64,000 nt of DNA, from positions 1-64,000 of the forward strand of contig VGAC01000008.1 in the NCBI GenBank assembly GCA_016870865.1. The letters are read 5' to 3'. This stretch comes from Actinomycetota bacterium (lineage in GTDB: Bacteria > Actinomycetota > Acidimicrobiia > Acidimicrobiales > Ilumatobacteraceae). The translations under genes were made by a program, and so were the position numbers. Numbering within the stretch: the stretch's first letter is position 1; each line of letters starts with the position of its first letter. Below are positions 16,297 to 25,415 of the stretch, one piece after another. The notes below the pieces were generated by a model. That model was not told where the DNA came from. It made no database searches and saw only the letters and a program-made list of their open reading frames with translations.

Positions 16297-17886
16297 ATGA
16301 GCACGAAGAGCACCCAAGTGGCCGACAATTTCGTCGAGGTCTTCGACACGACGCTGCGTGACGGCATGCAGGTCGAGGGCGTGTCGGCGACGGTGGAGGA
16401 CAAGTTGCGCATCGCCGAGCAGCTCGACTTCCTCGGGGTGCACTTCATCGAGGGTGGCTGGCCGGGAGCGAACCCCAAGGACATCGAATTTTTCTCCCGT
16501 GCCCGCAGAGAACTAAAGCTTGCGAACTCGACGCTGGTTGCCTTCGGATCGACTCGTCGGCCGAAGGGAAAGGTGGACGACGACATCACGCTGCGCAACC
16601 TCATCGAGGCCGAGACGTCCGCGGTGTGCATCGTCGCGAAATGCTGGGATTACCACGTCGAGCACGCATTGCAGACGACCCTCGAGGAGGGTGTTGCCAT
16701 GGTTGCCGACTCCGTCGGATTTCTCAAGGGCAGCGGTCGTCGCGTGCTTGTCGACATGGAGCACTTCTTCGACGGCTACAAACGCAATCCTGAGTTCTCG
16801 CTGCGGGTGCTCGAGGCAGCCGTCATGAACGGTGCAAGTCACCTCGTTCTCTGTGACACGAACGGAGGGTCGTTGCCCCACGAAGTCGGTGACATCGTTG
16901 CCGCCGTGCGCAAGCACATTGGCTCCGACGCGACGCTCGGTATCCACTGTCACGATGACACCGGCTGTGCGGTGGCCAACTCGATAGCCGCAGTTGCGGC
17001 CGGGGTGCGTCATGTCCAGGGAACTTTGAACGGTCTTGGTGAGCGCACGGGCAACGCGAACCTCACCACGATCATTCCGAACCTGCAGTTGAAGATGGGC
17101 TACCACTGTCTGCCCGACGAGAACATGCCGCGCCTAACGACCGTCAGCCATCACGTCGCAGAGGTTCTCAACCGCCCGATGAACCCGCAGGCCCCGTACG
17201 TCGGGTCGTCAGCGTTCGCCCACAAGGCGGGTCTCCACGTGTCGGCGATCGCTCGCGCGAAGGATGCGTACGAGCACGTCGACCCCGAACTTGTCGGCAA
17301 TGGCACGAGGTTTGTCGTGTCGGAGATGGCCGGACGCGCGACGATCCAGATGAAGGCCGATGAAATCGGTCTTGCCATTGACGGGCCCGCGGTGAATCAG
17401 GTCATCGACGACCTCAAGCGTCTCGAGCACGAGGGCTACCACTTCGAGGCGGCCGACGCGTCGCTCGAATTGCTGATGCGCCGTGCCGCTGGCTGGGAAT
17501 CACCCTTCTTCACCGTCGAGTCGATGCGTGTCATCACCGATGAGGCCGCCGATGGGACATTCACCACCGAGGCCACCGTCAAAGTGTGGGTGGCCGAAGA
17601 GCGCTTCGTGCACACCGCCGAGGGCAACGGCCCGGTCAATGCGATCGACTCGGCGTTGCGTGCCGCACTCGTGCCACGGTTCCCGCAGCTCACGAAGATT
17701 CATCTCACCGACTACAAGGTGCGCATCCTCGACGGCGCAACGGCTACCGGTGCGGTGACGCGTGTCCTCATCGATGCGACGAACGGGGAACGTTCGTGGA
17801 CCACGATCGGTGTGTCGCCGAACATCATCCAGGCGTCGTGGCAGGCGCTCGAAGAGTCGCTCGTGTACGGCTTGCTCCACGCCTGA
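16297..17886 (+). CDS. cimA: (R)-citramalate synthase
   Basis: CimA condenses pyruvate with acetyl-CoA to citramalate, the entry to threonine-independent isoleucine synthesis. The 529-residue DRE-TIM metallolyase has FDTTLRDGMQVEGVS (catalytic Arg-Asp near residues 21-22), HFIEGGWPGANPKD, VLCDTNGGSLPHEV, GIHCHDDTGCAVANS (metal-binding His) and LNGLGERTGNANL, then a linker and a C-terminal LeuA-type dimerisation/regulatory domain. IEGGWPG and overall length fit the CimA rather than LeuA group; homocitrate synthase is a less likely alternative. The Ile leader upstream independently supports an isoleucine role. A weak AAAGAGA lies about 10 nt before the ATG. Confidence 0.9.
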   Translation: MSTKSTQVADNFVEVFDTTLRDGMQVEGVSATVEDKLRIAEQLDFLGVHFIEGGWPGANPKDIEFFSRARRELKLANSTLVAFGSTRRPKGKVDDDITLRNLIEAETSAVCIVAKCWDYHVEHALQTTLEEGVAMVADSVGFLKGSGRRVLVDMEHFFDGYKRNPEFSLRVLEAAVMNGASHLVLCDTNGGSLPHEVGDIVAAVRKHIGSDATLGIHCHDDTGCAVANSIAAVAAGVRHVQGTLNGLGERTGNANLTTIIPNLQLKMGYHCLPDENMPRLTTVSHHVAEVLNRPMNPQAPYVGSSAFAHKAGLHVSAIARAKDAYEHVDPELVGNGTRFVVSEMAGRATIQMKADEIGLAIDGPAVNQVIDDLKRLEHEGYHFEAADASLELLMRRAAGWESPFFTVESMRVITDEAADGTFTTEATVKVWVAEERFVHTAEGNGPVNAIDSALRAALVPRFPQLTKIHLTDYKVRILDGATATGAVTRVLIDATNGERSWTTIGVSPNIIQASWQALEESLVYGLLHA

Positions 17887-17890
17887 CGGC

Positions 17891-17896
17891 TACTCT
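17891..17896 (+). promoter_or_regulatory. -10 element of gene at 17904, leaderless type
   Basis: TACTCT, 7 nt before ATG 17904, just after the cimA stop. Confidence 0.4.
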
Positions 17897-17903
17897 CAAG
17901 GCC

Positions 17904-18428
17904 ATGGCCGCACCGCGTTACACCCCCGAGTTCACGGCGGGACAGACCTCTGCCTACGAGTCGCCCCAGCACGTGCCTGGGTCGTGGAAACCCGGCCGCA
18001 AGGGCGAAATCGACGGACGTCAACCCGCCGGCAGACGCCTGGGTTACCAGGGTCCCGACCAGGGTTTCGTTCTCAAGATCGCCTCTTCCCTGCGTGGTGA
18101 GATTCGCCTGCAGTCCGGTGAGAGCGTCGATGACGCCATTCGCGGCAGCATCAACATCGCCCTGCGTCGCGCGTCGCTCTACGGCCGTGCGCCCGTGGTC
18201 CACGACGTGCGTCTTGCGCTGACCATCTGGGGTTGGCTCGACCCGAGTCCGCCCACTGATCTGGTGGTGGCGCGCAAGGCGCTGTTTGCCGGTGTGTCGC
18301 ACGTGACCGCGCATTACGGCGAAGGCCGGCACATCGCGGATCTCGTTCCCGAGGCGACACTACGGATGACCCCTGAATCAGCAGGCAACGCGATGCCCGA
18401 CTCGTGGCGCGCCCTCACCGGCTCCTGA
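17904..18428 (+). CDS. Conserved-looking hypothetical protein
   Basis: A 174-residue protein I do not recognise. It begins MAAPRYTPEFTAGQTSAY; the first 50 residues are rich in Gly, Pro and Arg (GSWKPGRKGEIDGRQPAGRRLG) and look flexible. Residues 55-130 look like an alpha/beta domain (DQGFVLKIASSLRGEIRL, RGSINIALRRASLYGRAPVVHDVRLALTIWGWLD). No signal peptide or membrane segment. It follows cimA by 17 nt but has its own TACTCT -10 element. Codon use matches the neighbours. No link to isoleucine synthesis can be claimed. Confidence 0.65.
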   Translation: MAAPRYTPEFTAGQTSAYESPQHVPGSWKPGRKGEIDGRQPAGRRLGYQGPDQGFVLKIASSLRGEIRLQSGESVDDAIRGSINIALRRASLYGRAPVVHDVRLALTIWGWLDPSPPTDLVVARKALFAGVSHVTAHYGEGRHIADLVPEATLRMTPESAGNAMPDSWRALTGS

Positions 18429-18538
18429 GGATTCTCGGCACACGGAGGTGCAGGTTTTGCCAAGATCTGCGCCGAAAGACCTAGTTCCGGGTGTGGATTG
18501 GCCGGATCTGAGCGGCGCGTTGAACCGAGAACACCGAC

Positions 18539-19399
18539 CTAGCGCTCTTGTAGTGCGATGCCGGCGATGATGAGCGCGCCGCCGACGCAGTCCCACCCGG
18601 TCGGTGTTTGGTCAAAGACGACGAAACCGAAGATGCTCGACACGATCGGCAGCATCGCGAGGAGCACAGAGTAACGGCGGACCGTCACCGTTCGCAGGAT
18701 TTTTTGGTCGATGCCGTAGCTGGTGACGCTTGACAGCGTGCCAATCAGCACGCCGAGGGGTATCAACCACAGGTGTGAAGCAACGGCACCAGGGTCGCTC
18801 AGTCCGAACGGGACCGTCAAGAGCGTTCCGAAAACGAAGGACATCGCGAGCCCATCGATACCGGAGTGGCCGCGCGCGACTTTTGCACCTGAAACGATGT
18901 GAATCGCCCATGATGTTGCAGCGAGGAGAATGAAGAGGACGCCCAGGGGTTCGTCATCGATTTCGACACCGCTGAGGATTGCGACGCCGGAAACGGCAAG
19001 CACGAGTGCCACGGCATTGCGTCGCGAGCGCGTGAGAATCGCCGCAACCGTGATGGGTCCGATGAATTCGATGGCGACGCCCTTGCCGAGGGGCAGTCGG
19101 TCGATCGCGAGATAGAAAAACGTGCTGGTCAGGCCTGTCGACAATCCGAAGATCACCGCGGCACGCAACGAATCGCGCGACCAGTTGCGGTGTCGCATCT
19201 TGCGTGGTCCAGCGATGCAGACCGCCACGACCATCGCACCGAACATGCGCAGCCAAGCGAGTGCCGCCGGGTTTACGGTGTCGAATTGAGCCTTCGCGAT
19301 TGCGTTGCCCGAGTTCAACGCCACAGCCGAAATGAGAAAGAGAATCTCCGGCTCGAATGTTCGTTCCCCCGGCGTGTCGTGTTGAAAAAACCGACTCAA
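18539..19399 (-). CDS. EamA/DMT-family transporter (RhtA-like exporter)
   Basis: A 286-residue inner-membrane protein with about ten hydrophobic helices in two EamA repeats. Repeat one contains RLPLGKGVAIEFIGPITVAA, typical of the RhtA threonine/homoserine exporter branch; the second ends in TPTGWDCVGGALIIAGI. It probably exports small metabolites or amino acids. The apparent start is TTG at 19399, since a later GTG would remove the first helix. It is transcribed away from cimA and lies downstream of the aldolase gene (18 nt). Substrate unproven. Confidence 0.8.
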   Translation of the reverse strand: MSRFFQHDTPGERTFEPEILFLISAVALNSGNAIAKAQFDTVNPAALAWLRMFGAMVVAVCIAGPRKMRHRNWSRDSLRAAVIFGLSTGLTSTFFYLAIDRLPLGKGVAIEFIGPITVAAILTRSRRNAVALVLAVSGVAILSGVEIDDEPLGVLFILLAATSWAIHIVSGAKVARGHSGIDGLAMSFVFGTLLTVPFGLSDPGAVASHLWLIPLGVLIGTLSSVTSYGIDQKILRTVTVRRYSVLLAMLPIVSSIFGFVVFDQTPTGWDCVGGALIIAGIALQER

Positions 19400-19417
19400 T
19401 TGGCGCCGAGGACCCTC

Positions 19418-20236
19418 TCAGTCGAGGAGGTCGGGATCGGACTTGACAATGTCGTCCCACAAGGGCTGGAAGTTGAGCCACATCGCAGCCTGATGCGCGG
19501 TGTTGTTGCGGGTGTACTCGGCCCACTCGTGAGGAATGAGCTTGGGCTTACCTGCGGCTTCGGCCATCAACTGCGCCTGACATGTGCGTTCCATCGTGAC
19601 GAAGGCGTACGCGGCGGCATCGACGGTTTCGCCGGTGGTGAAGAGGCCGTGGTTCTGGTGAATGGCGGCCTTGTAGTTGCCGAAACAATCAGCGAAACGA
19701 ATGCCGTCTTCAATCTCAAACACGACCTTGCCACCAACGTCGTCAATGAGTACGTGGTCGTTGTAGAACGCGCACGAGTCCTGCGTGATCGGGTCGAGGA
19801 GCCGTCCGAGCGACGACCACGACTTGCCGTACACCGAGTGCGCGTGGGCCGCGGCGTTGATGTCGGGGCGCGCCTTGTGGACTGCTGCGTGCAGCACAAA
19901 TGCGGCGCGATTCACGGGACGTGAGCCGTAGACGACGTCACCGTCGTGGTTGACGAGAATCAAATCGCTGACACTGATCTGACGGAAGGACATCGCGAAC
20001 GGGTTCACCCAGAAGTGGTCGGTGAACTCGGGGTCGCGGACCGTGATGTGGCCCGCCACGCCTTCGGAGAACCCGAATCTGCCAAAAATCCGCAACGCGC
20101 CGGCGAGACGTTCCTTGCGGTGACGGCGTTCGTCTTCGAAGTTGTCGAACTTCGGAATGGAGACGAAGTCGAGAGGCTTGGGCGTGAGCGGGATACCGTC
20201 GATCGTCGGGACGGCGGGTGCATCGGTGACTGCCAT
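19418..20236 (-). CDS. Class II aldolase/adducin family protein
   Basis: A 272-residue protein of the class II aldolase/adducin (AraD/FucA) fold. The metal site is visible as [12 protein letters not shown] (HAH) and a later [24 protein letters not shown] and NHDGDVVYG are also family features. Known relatives are sugar-phosphate aldolases or epimerases, but many actinobacterial members have unknown substrates. ATG 20236 (MAVTDAP) is chosen; the open extension upstream runs into the divergent mutase promoter. TAGTGT lies 7 nt upstream. Confidence 0.85.
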   Translation of the reverse strand: MAVTDAPAVPTIDGIPLTPKPLDFVSIPKFDNFEDERRHRKERLAGALRIFGRFGFSEGVAGHITVRDPEFTDHFWVNPFAMSFRQISVSDLILVNHDGDVVYGSRPVNRAAFVLHAAVHKARPDINAAAHAHSVYGKSWSSLGRLLDPITQDSCAFYNDHVLIDDVGGKVVFEIEDGIRFADCFGNYKAAIHQNHGLFTTGETVDAAAYAFVTMERTCQAQLMAEAAGKPKLIPHEWAEYTRNNTAHQAAMWLNFQPLWDDIVKSDPDLLD

Positions 20237-20243
20237 GGCCTCA

Positions 20244-20249
20244 ACACTA
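20244..20249 (-). promoter_or_regulatory. -10 element of aldolase gene, leaderless type
   Basis: TAGTGT on the minus strand, 7 nt before ATG 20236. Confidence 0.45.
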
Positions 20250-20316
20250 CGCCTCTCGCCCGGGCGTTTTCGGCGCGAATCTTGACGCAGACTGCACCTC
20301 ACGGCGCCGAAAACCC

Positions 20317-20322
20317 TACGAT
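20317..20322 (+). promoter_or_regulatory. -10 element of mutase gene, leaderless type
   Basis: TACGAT, 9 nt before ATG 20332. Confidence 0.45.
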
Positions 20323-20331
20323 TTGGCAGGT

Positions 20332-21927
20332 ATGGCTGATTCCACCGCAGATGTTTCGACCTGGCCGAGAACCGATTCGGGGATTCCGATCGCACCGCTC
20401 TACACGGCGGAATCGCTGATCGGCTGGGACTCGGCCTCGCGGTTGGGTGAGCCCGGCACGGCCCCCTACACCCGAGGCGTCTATCCGACGATGTACCGCG
20501 GCAAGTTGTGGACGATGCGCCAGTACGCCGGCTTCGGCACCGCGGCGTCCACGAACGAGCGCTTCAAGTTCTTGTTGCAGGCCGGCCAGACCGGTCTTTC
20601 GTGTGCCTTTGACCTGCCGACCCAGATGGGCTACGACTCCGACCACCCGCGCGCGGAGGGCGAAGTCGGCAAGGTCGGCGTCGCCATCGACTCGATGGCC
20701 GACATGCGCATCTTGTTGTCGGGTCTGCCCCTCGACGAGGTGTCGACTTCGATGACGATCAACTCGACCGGCGCGATCCTGTTGTTGATGTACGAACTCG
20801 TGGCCGAAGAGCAAGGTGTGCCGGCCAGCGCCATCAGTGGCACGATCCAGAACGATCTGCTCAAGGAGTACATCGCCCGTGGTACCTACATCTACCCGCC
20901 ACGTCCGTCCATGCGCGTCATCACCGACATCTTCGAATACTGCTCGAAGCACGTGCCGAAGTGGAACACGATTTCGATCTCGGGCTACCACATCCGCGAA
21001 GCCGGCAGTACGGCAGTCCAGGAGATCGCCTTCACCATCGCCAACGCGATCGCCTACGTACAGGCGGCGGTCGACGCGGGTTTGAAGGTCGACGACTTCG
21101 CGCCGCGACTCAGTTTCTTCTGGAACGGCCACAACAACTTCTTCGAGGAAGTCGCCAAGTTCCGTGCTGCACGACGCATGTGGTACCGCATCATGACCGA
21201 GCGTTTCGGTGCGCAGAAGGAGTCCAGCAAGTTGCTGCGCTTCCACACCCAGACGGGTGGCAGCACGCTGACCGCGCAGCAGCCGTTGAACAACGTCGTT
21301 CGTGTCGCCATTCAGTCGATGGCCGCGGTTCTCGGCGGAACCCAGAGCCTGCACACGAACGGCTACGACGAAGCCATCAGCCTGCCCACCGAAGAGGCCG
21401 CTCGCATCGCGTTGCGGACGCAGCAGATCATCGGTTACGAGAGTGGTGTCGCCGACACACCCGATCCGCTGGCCGGTTCGTATTTCGTCGAGAAGCTGAC
21501 CGACGACGTCGAGGCGTTGGCGTGGCAGTACATCGAACGCATCGATGAAATGGGCGGAGCGGTTGCCGCAATCGAGCAGGGCTATCAGATGGACGAGATC
21601 GAGCAGGCGGCCTACGACTACACGAAGTCGATCGACGATGACGAGCGCGTGATCGTCGGTGTGAACAGGTTCAAGGTCGACGTGGAGCCCGAGCCGAAGG
21701 CGTTCCCGATCGACCCGCTGCTGCAGGTCGACCAGGTGGCAAGCCTCAAGAAGTTCAAGGCCGACCGTGACGCGGCGCTCGTGGGGGCGAAACTCGACGA
21801 TGTCACCGCCGCAGCACGTGGCACACAGAACCTTCTCTATCCGATGAAGGAGGCGCTGCGTGCCCACGCGACGCTGGGCGAAGTCAGCGACGCACTGCGC
21901 ACAGTGTTTGGCGTGTACCAGCCCTGA
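20332..21927 (+). CDS. Methylmalonyl-CoA mutase large (catalytic) subunit, no B12 domain
   Basis: A 531-residue acyl-CoA mutase TIM-barrel subunit for coenzyme-B12 carbon-skeleton rearrangement. Key residues are Y65 in [10 protein letters not shown]183 in [11 protein letters not shown] and H220 in SGYHIREAG, matching the Tyr/Arg/His set of methylmalonyl-CoA mutase. Isobutyryl- and 2-hydroxyisobutyryl-CoA mutases differ at the Tyr and Arg positions. The protein stops after the barrel: there is no DxHxxG cobalamin-binding domain, so it needs a separate small subunit, which is not in this window. A G3E-type chaperone is also absent here. Confidence 0.88.
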   Translation: MADSTADVSTWPRTDSGIPIAPLYTAESLIGWDSASRLGEPGTAPYTRGVYPTMYRGKLWTMRQYAGFGTAASTNERFKFLLQAGQTGLSCAFDLPTQMGYDSDHPRAEGEVGKVGVAIDSMADMRILLSGLPLDEVSTSMTINSTGAILLLMYELVAEEQGVPASAISGTIQNDLLKEYIARGTYIYPPRPSMRVITDIFEYCSKHVPKWNTISISGYHIREAGSTAVQEIAFTIANAIAYVQAAVDAGLKVDDFAPRLSFFWNGHNNFFEEVAKFRAARRMWYRIMTERFGAQKESSKLLRFHTQTGGSTLTAQQPLNNVVRVAIQSMAAVLGGTQSLHTNGYDEAISLPTEEAARIALRTQQIIGYESGVADTPDPLAGSYFVEKLTDDVEALAWQYIERIDEMGGAVAAIEQGYQMDEIEQAAYDYTKSIDDDERVIVGVNRFKVDVEPEPKAFPIDPLLQVDQVASLKKFKADRDAALVGAKLDDVTAAARGTQNLLYPMKEALRAHATLGEVSDALRTVFGVYQP

Positions 21928-21933
21928 AGGAGG

Positions 21934-22485
21934 TCACAGCCAGTTGATGCTGGGCGCCGGGCGTTCGGGCGTCTCGACGGTTCCCGTGGGCCAACCCAGA
22001 TAGACGAGGGCGAGAACCTCGGTGTCGGGTTCGAAGCCACACACGTCGTTGATCGCCGCGTTAGCTCCGCGCATGGGTGAGCCCCACAGCGCTGCCAAGC
22101 CCCGCGCGTGGGCTGCGAGCAACAGGTTCTGCAGCCCCGCCGCGACCGCGTAGCGGTTCTCCGCGGTGCGCTGCGGGCTCTCGCCCGGTGCCGCACCGGC
22201 GGCAATGACGACCGGCGACCGCAGGTACTTGGTTCGTGTTTTTTCGACCTTCGGTGCGTCGTCTCCCTGGGCTGCCATCACGTCGGCAATCGACTCGCCG
22301 AGTGCGCGCCGCACATCGCCCGTGAGTACCGCGAGTCGCCAAGGCCACGTGCGTTTGTGGTTCGGAGCCCACGTGAGAAGTTCGAGCAGGTCTTCCACGA
22401 CGGCGCGCGGCACCTCGCGTTGCGCATCGATCAGCAGGCTGCTGCGACGTGAACGGATGAGGTTGGCGAGGTCATCGGGAGACAT
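21934..22485 (-). CDS. Nitroreductase family protein
   Basis: A 183-residue FMN-dependent nitroreductase-fold protein. Visible features are IRSRRSSL at the N-terminus (FMN phosphate contact), LLELLTWAPNHKRTWPWRLAVLTG, the central ENRYAVAAGLQNLLLAAHARGLAALWG segment and a C-terminal VYLGWPTGT. Such enzymes reduce quinones, nitro compounds or flavins. It is the third gene of a minus-strand unit with lysS and dapD; its ATG lies 1 nt after the dapD stop. It converges tail to tail on the mutase gene with a 6-nt gap. Substrate unknown. Confidence 0.85.
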   Translation of the reverse strand: MSPDDLANLIRSRRSSLLIDAQREVPRAVVEDLLELLTWAPNHKRTWPWRLAVLTGDVRRALGESIADVMAAQGDDAPKVEKTRTKYLRSPVVIAAGAAPGESPQRTAENRYAVAAGLQNLLLAAHARGLAALWGSPMRGANAAINDVCGFEPDTEVLALVYLGWPTGTVETPERPAPSINWL

Positions 22486-22486
22486 G

Positions 22487-23413
22487 TCAATTCCTGTGGA
22501 GTGCCGCGTTCAGGCCACCCCAGGTGCCCTGGCGTTGCACGGCTTCGACTGCGCCGTTGGTGCTGTTTCGCCGGAACAGCAGGTTGTTCGCGCCCGATAC
22601 CTCGCGTGCTTTCACCACGTCGCCGTCGGGCAGGCGGACGAGCGTGCCGGCGGTGACGTACAGCCCGGCTTCGACGATGCACTCGTCGCCCAGTGAAATG
22701 CCGAGTCCCGAGTTCGCACCGAGCAGGCAGCGTTGGCCGACGGTGATCATCTCTTTTCCACCGCCCGAGAGCGTGCCCATGATGCTGGCGCCGCCGCCGA
22801 TGTCACTGCCGTCGCCGACAACGACGCCGGCCGAGATGCGGCCCTCGACCATCGATGCACCGAGCGTGCCCGCGTTGAAGTTGCAGAAGCCCTCGTGCAT
22901 GACGGTGGTGCCGACAGCCAAGTGGGCGCCGAGACGAACGCGGCTCGCATCGGCAATACGTACCCCGGATGGCACCACATAGTCGGTCATACGGGGGAAC
23001 TTGTCGACACCGTTGACCACCAGGTGCTCGCCGCGCTGTGCGAAATTCCACGAGATGCTCTCGAGTTGATCGATTGCAACCGGTCCGCGACTGGTCCAAG
23101 CGACGTTTGCCAACAAGCCGAAGGTGCCGTCGAGATTCAGTGTGCGGGGCTGGGCGAGGCGGTGCGACAAGAGATGCAGGCGAAGGTAGACATCGCTCAC
23201 ACTTTGCGGCGCGACCGACGTATCGACCACGATCCGCACCGGCTCGAAGCAAACACCGCGATCAGGATCGCCGGACTTGGCGTGTTCGATGCTGCTGTGC
23301 GGCGCATCGCCGGGAACCGTGTCGCCCCAACCCAGGGCGCGGAAGCGGGTGTCGAGAACCGAACCGTCGGCGGCGACCGTTGCAAGGCCGACACCCCATG
23401 CGTTCTTGGTCAT
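22487..23413 (-). CDS. dapD: Tetrahydrodipicolinate N-succinyltransferase
   Basis: DapD transfers succinyl from succinyl-CoA to tetrahydrodipicolinate in the lysine/diaminopimelate pathway. The 308-residue protein is of the actinobacterial type: an N-terminal domain ([13 protein letters not shown]) followed by a left-handed beta-helix of hexapeptide repeats around residues 155-265, including [45 protein letters not shown] and [26 protein letters not shown]. It lies 32 nt after lysS and directly before the nitroreductase, so lysine synthesis and lysine charging are in one unit. Confidence 0.93.
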   Translation of the reverse strand: MTKNAWGVGLATVAADGSVLDTRFRALGWGDTVPGDAPHSSIEHAKSGDPDRGVCFEPVRIVVDTSVAPQSVSDVYLRLHLLSHRLAQPRTLNLDGTFGLLANVAWTSRGPVAIDQLESISWNFAQRGEHLVVNGVDKFPRMTDYVVPSGVRIADASRVRLGAHLAVGTTVMHEGFCNFNAGTLGASMVEGRISAGVVVGDGSDIGGGASIMGTLSGGGKEMITVGQRCLLGANSGLGISLGDECIVEAGLYVTAGTLVRLPDGDVVKAREVSGANNLLFRRNSTNGAVEAVQRQGTWGGLNAALHRN

Positions 23414-23445
23414 GTTGTGGCTCCTGTGTTGTTGACGGCGACCGG

Positions 23446-24963
23446 TCAGTCAAGAACCTCGGGTCGCAGGGTGGGGAAGAGAATCACGTCACGAATGGTC
23501 GGTACGTTCGCGATCAACATGGTGAGACGATCCATGCCGATGCCGAGGCCACCCGTGGGCGGCATGCCGAATTCGAGCGCGCGGAGGTAATCCTCGTCGA
23601 CCGTGCCGGCCTCCGCGTTGCCTGCTTCCTTGGCACGTTGTTCGTCCTCGAAGCGGAGGCGTTGTTCGACGGGGTCGTTCAACTCGCTGTAGCCGTTGGC
23701 AAGTTCACGTCCACCGACGAACAATTCGAAGCGCTCGGTCAGGTGCGGGTCGTTGCGGTCGACACGCGCGAGGGGACTCGTCTCGACAGGATGGCCGGTG
23801 ACGAACGTCGGTGCGATCAGTGCGTGCTCGGCCAAGGCCTCGAACAACTCCTCAATGATCTTGCCCGAACCCCACTGAGCCTCGGTGCGAACGTTGTGCT
23901 CGGCCGCGAGTGAGCGAAGTGCTTCGACGCTTTGCGATGGGTGTACCGCCACACCCGTCTTTTCTCGCACCAGGTCGATCATGCGCACGCGCCGGAACGG
24001 CTCGGCAAGGTCGACGCTCAGACCGTTCACGTCTATGACCGTCGTGCCGATCGCGTCGCGCGCCGCCGCGGCGAACAGTTCCTCGGTGATCGCCATTACG
24101 TCGCTGTAGTCGCCGAACGCCTGGTACAGCTCCATCATCGTGAATTCTGGGTTGTGGCGCGGTGAGATGCCCTCGTTGCGGAACACGCGACCGATTTCGT
24201 AGACGCGCTCCATGCCACCCACGACCAGGCGCTTGAGGTGCAACTCGAGGGCGATGCGCAGGTACAGACCCATATCGAGGGTCTTGTGGTGCGTGGTGAA
24301 CGGGCGGGCGTGTGCACCCCCGGCTTCGACGTGGAGAACCGGCGTCTCGACTTCGACGAAGTCCTTCGCGGCGAGGGTGCGTCGGAACGAGGCGATGATC
24401 GCGTGGCGAACGGCGAATACGCGGCGTGCATCGTCATTGGAGATGAGGTCGGCATAGCGCTGGCGGTAGCGGGTGTCGGTGTCGGCGAGGCCGTGCCACT
24501 TGTCGGGCAACGGACGCAGGGCCTTGGCGAGCAGTTCGAGGCCGGAAACCTTCACGGACAACTCACCCTTGCGCGTCGTCATCACAATGCCGTGGACTCC
24601 GACCCAGTCGCCGAGGTCGAGGTCATCGATGCGTGCGAAGAGATCGTCACCGACGACCGCCCTGGAGACGAACAACTGGATTTCGTCATCACGGTCGCGC
24701 AATGTCGCAAAAATCAACTTTCCCTGGTCGCGCTTCAAGAGAATGCGACCAGCGACCGCGACCGCCACCTCGGTTTCGGTGCCGGCTTGGAGCCCGCCGT
24801 GTGCAGAACGAATCTCCGCCAGTGTGTGTGACCTATCGAAGCGGTACGGATAGGGGTTTGTGCCGTCGTTACGCAACGCAGCAACATGATCGAGTCGACG
24901 CGCTCTCTCGGCTGCCAGTCCGTGCTCCGTTGTTGCGGCGGAGGTGTCGGGGGAGTCGGTCAC
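23446..24963 (-). CDS. lysS: Lysyl-tRNA synthetase (class II)
   Basis: A 505-residue class II LysRS. The N-terminal OB-fold anticodon-binding domain includes [19 protein letters not shown]. The catalytic domain shows motif 1 ([21 protein letters not shown]), motif 2 ([25 protein letters not shown]) and motif 3 ([14 protein letters not shown]). The GTG start has no ribosome binding site but TACCGT lies 8 nt upstream, predicting a leaderless mRNA. It leads the lysS-dapD-nitroreductase unit. Confidence 0.96.
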   Translation of the reverse strand: MTDSPDTSAATTEHGLAAERARRLDHVAALRNDGTNPYPYRFDRSHTLAEIRSAHGGLQAGTETEVAVAVAGRILLKRDQGKLIFATLRDRDDEIQLFVSRAVVGDDLFARIDDLDLGDWVGVHGIVMTTRKGELSVKVSGLELLAKALRPLPDKWHGLADTDTRYRQRYADLISNDDARRVFAVRHAIIASFRRTLAAKDFVEVETPVLHVEAGGAHARPFTTHHKTLDMGLYLRIALELHLKRLVVGGMERVYEIGRVFRNEGISPRHNPEFTMMELYQAFGDYSDVMAITEELFAAAARDAIGTTVIDVNGLSVDLAEPFRRVRMIDLVREKTGVAVHPSQSVEALRSLAAEHNVRTEAQWGSGKIIEELFEALAEHALIAPTFVTGHPVETSPLARVDRNDPHLTERFELFVGGRELANGYSELNDPVEQRLRFEDEQRAKEAGNAEAGTVDEDYLRALEFGMPPTGGLGIGMDRLTMLIANVPTIRDVILFPTLRPEVLD

Positions 24964-24971
24964 AGAGTCCC

Positions 24972-25000
24972 ACGGTAGTGCGTGGGCGCAGACCTACCGT
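24972..25000. promoter_or_regulatory. Inverted repeat overlapping lysS -10 element
   Basis: ACGGTAG (24972-24978) and CTACCGT (24994-25000) are perfect inverted copies, with an inner TGCG-TGGG-CGCA hairpin. On the minus strand TACCGT (24972-24977) is the likely lysS -10 element, 8 nt before the GTG. The symmetry could be an operator or simply two opposed -10 elements. Confidence 0.4.
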
Positions 25001-25403
25001 TGTCGATTGGTGGTTCACCTCCGGACCCGACAAATTGCGCCACCGCGAACACGTCATCCACTCCATCGGCTGTTTCGGCGACCATCGTGGCTCACATCGC
25101 GAATATTCCTCTCCCCGCGACACGCTCCAACCCGATCCGCGGCGCGACGACAGTCACGCGCGACGACGGTGACGGCCGAGCCAAGTCGGGTGCATCCGGA
25201 CATCACGGCAAGGTGGTTCTTCGGTGGCATCCGTGTCTGCCGGTCGCATGCCGGGCAAACCCGGTCGTGTTACACAAATGGGTATCCGCACGGAGCGGAA
25301 ACTTCAAGCCCGTCAGTAGTGAACACTTCGAATGCATCGGTGAATGTCGCCACAACGATGTGTATCCATTGCTTTTTGTCCGAACATGCCGGGTGGTGAC
25401 CGA

Positions 25404-25409
25404 TAACCT
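25404..25409 (+). promoter_or_regulatory. -10 element of LpdA-like gene, leaderless type
   Basis: TAACCT, 6 nt before GTG 25416. Confidence 0.5.
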
Positions 25410-25415
25410 TTCGCC

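Larger units (their letters stand above)
24964..25415. other. Divergent intergenic region, no gene seen
   Basis: A 452-bp gap between lysS (-) and the LpdA-like gene (+). At each end it holds a TAnnnT promoter element, and it has an inverted repeat at 24972-25000. A long open frame crosses it (24982-25500) but does not resemble a protein and runs into the flavoprotein gene in another frame. No tRNA, repeat array or mobile element is seen. Confidence 0.6.

Noticed and set aside
20299-21867. A 522-codon antisense frame across the mutase gene
   Set aside because: No family motif, and it is fully explained as the shadow of a conserved mutase with matching active-site residues.
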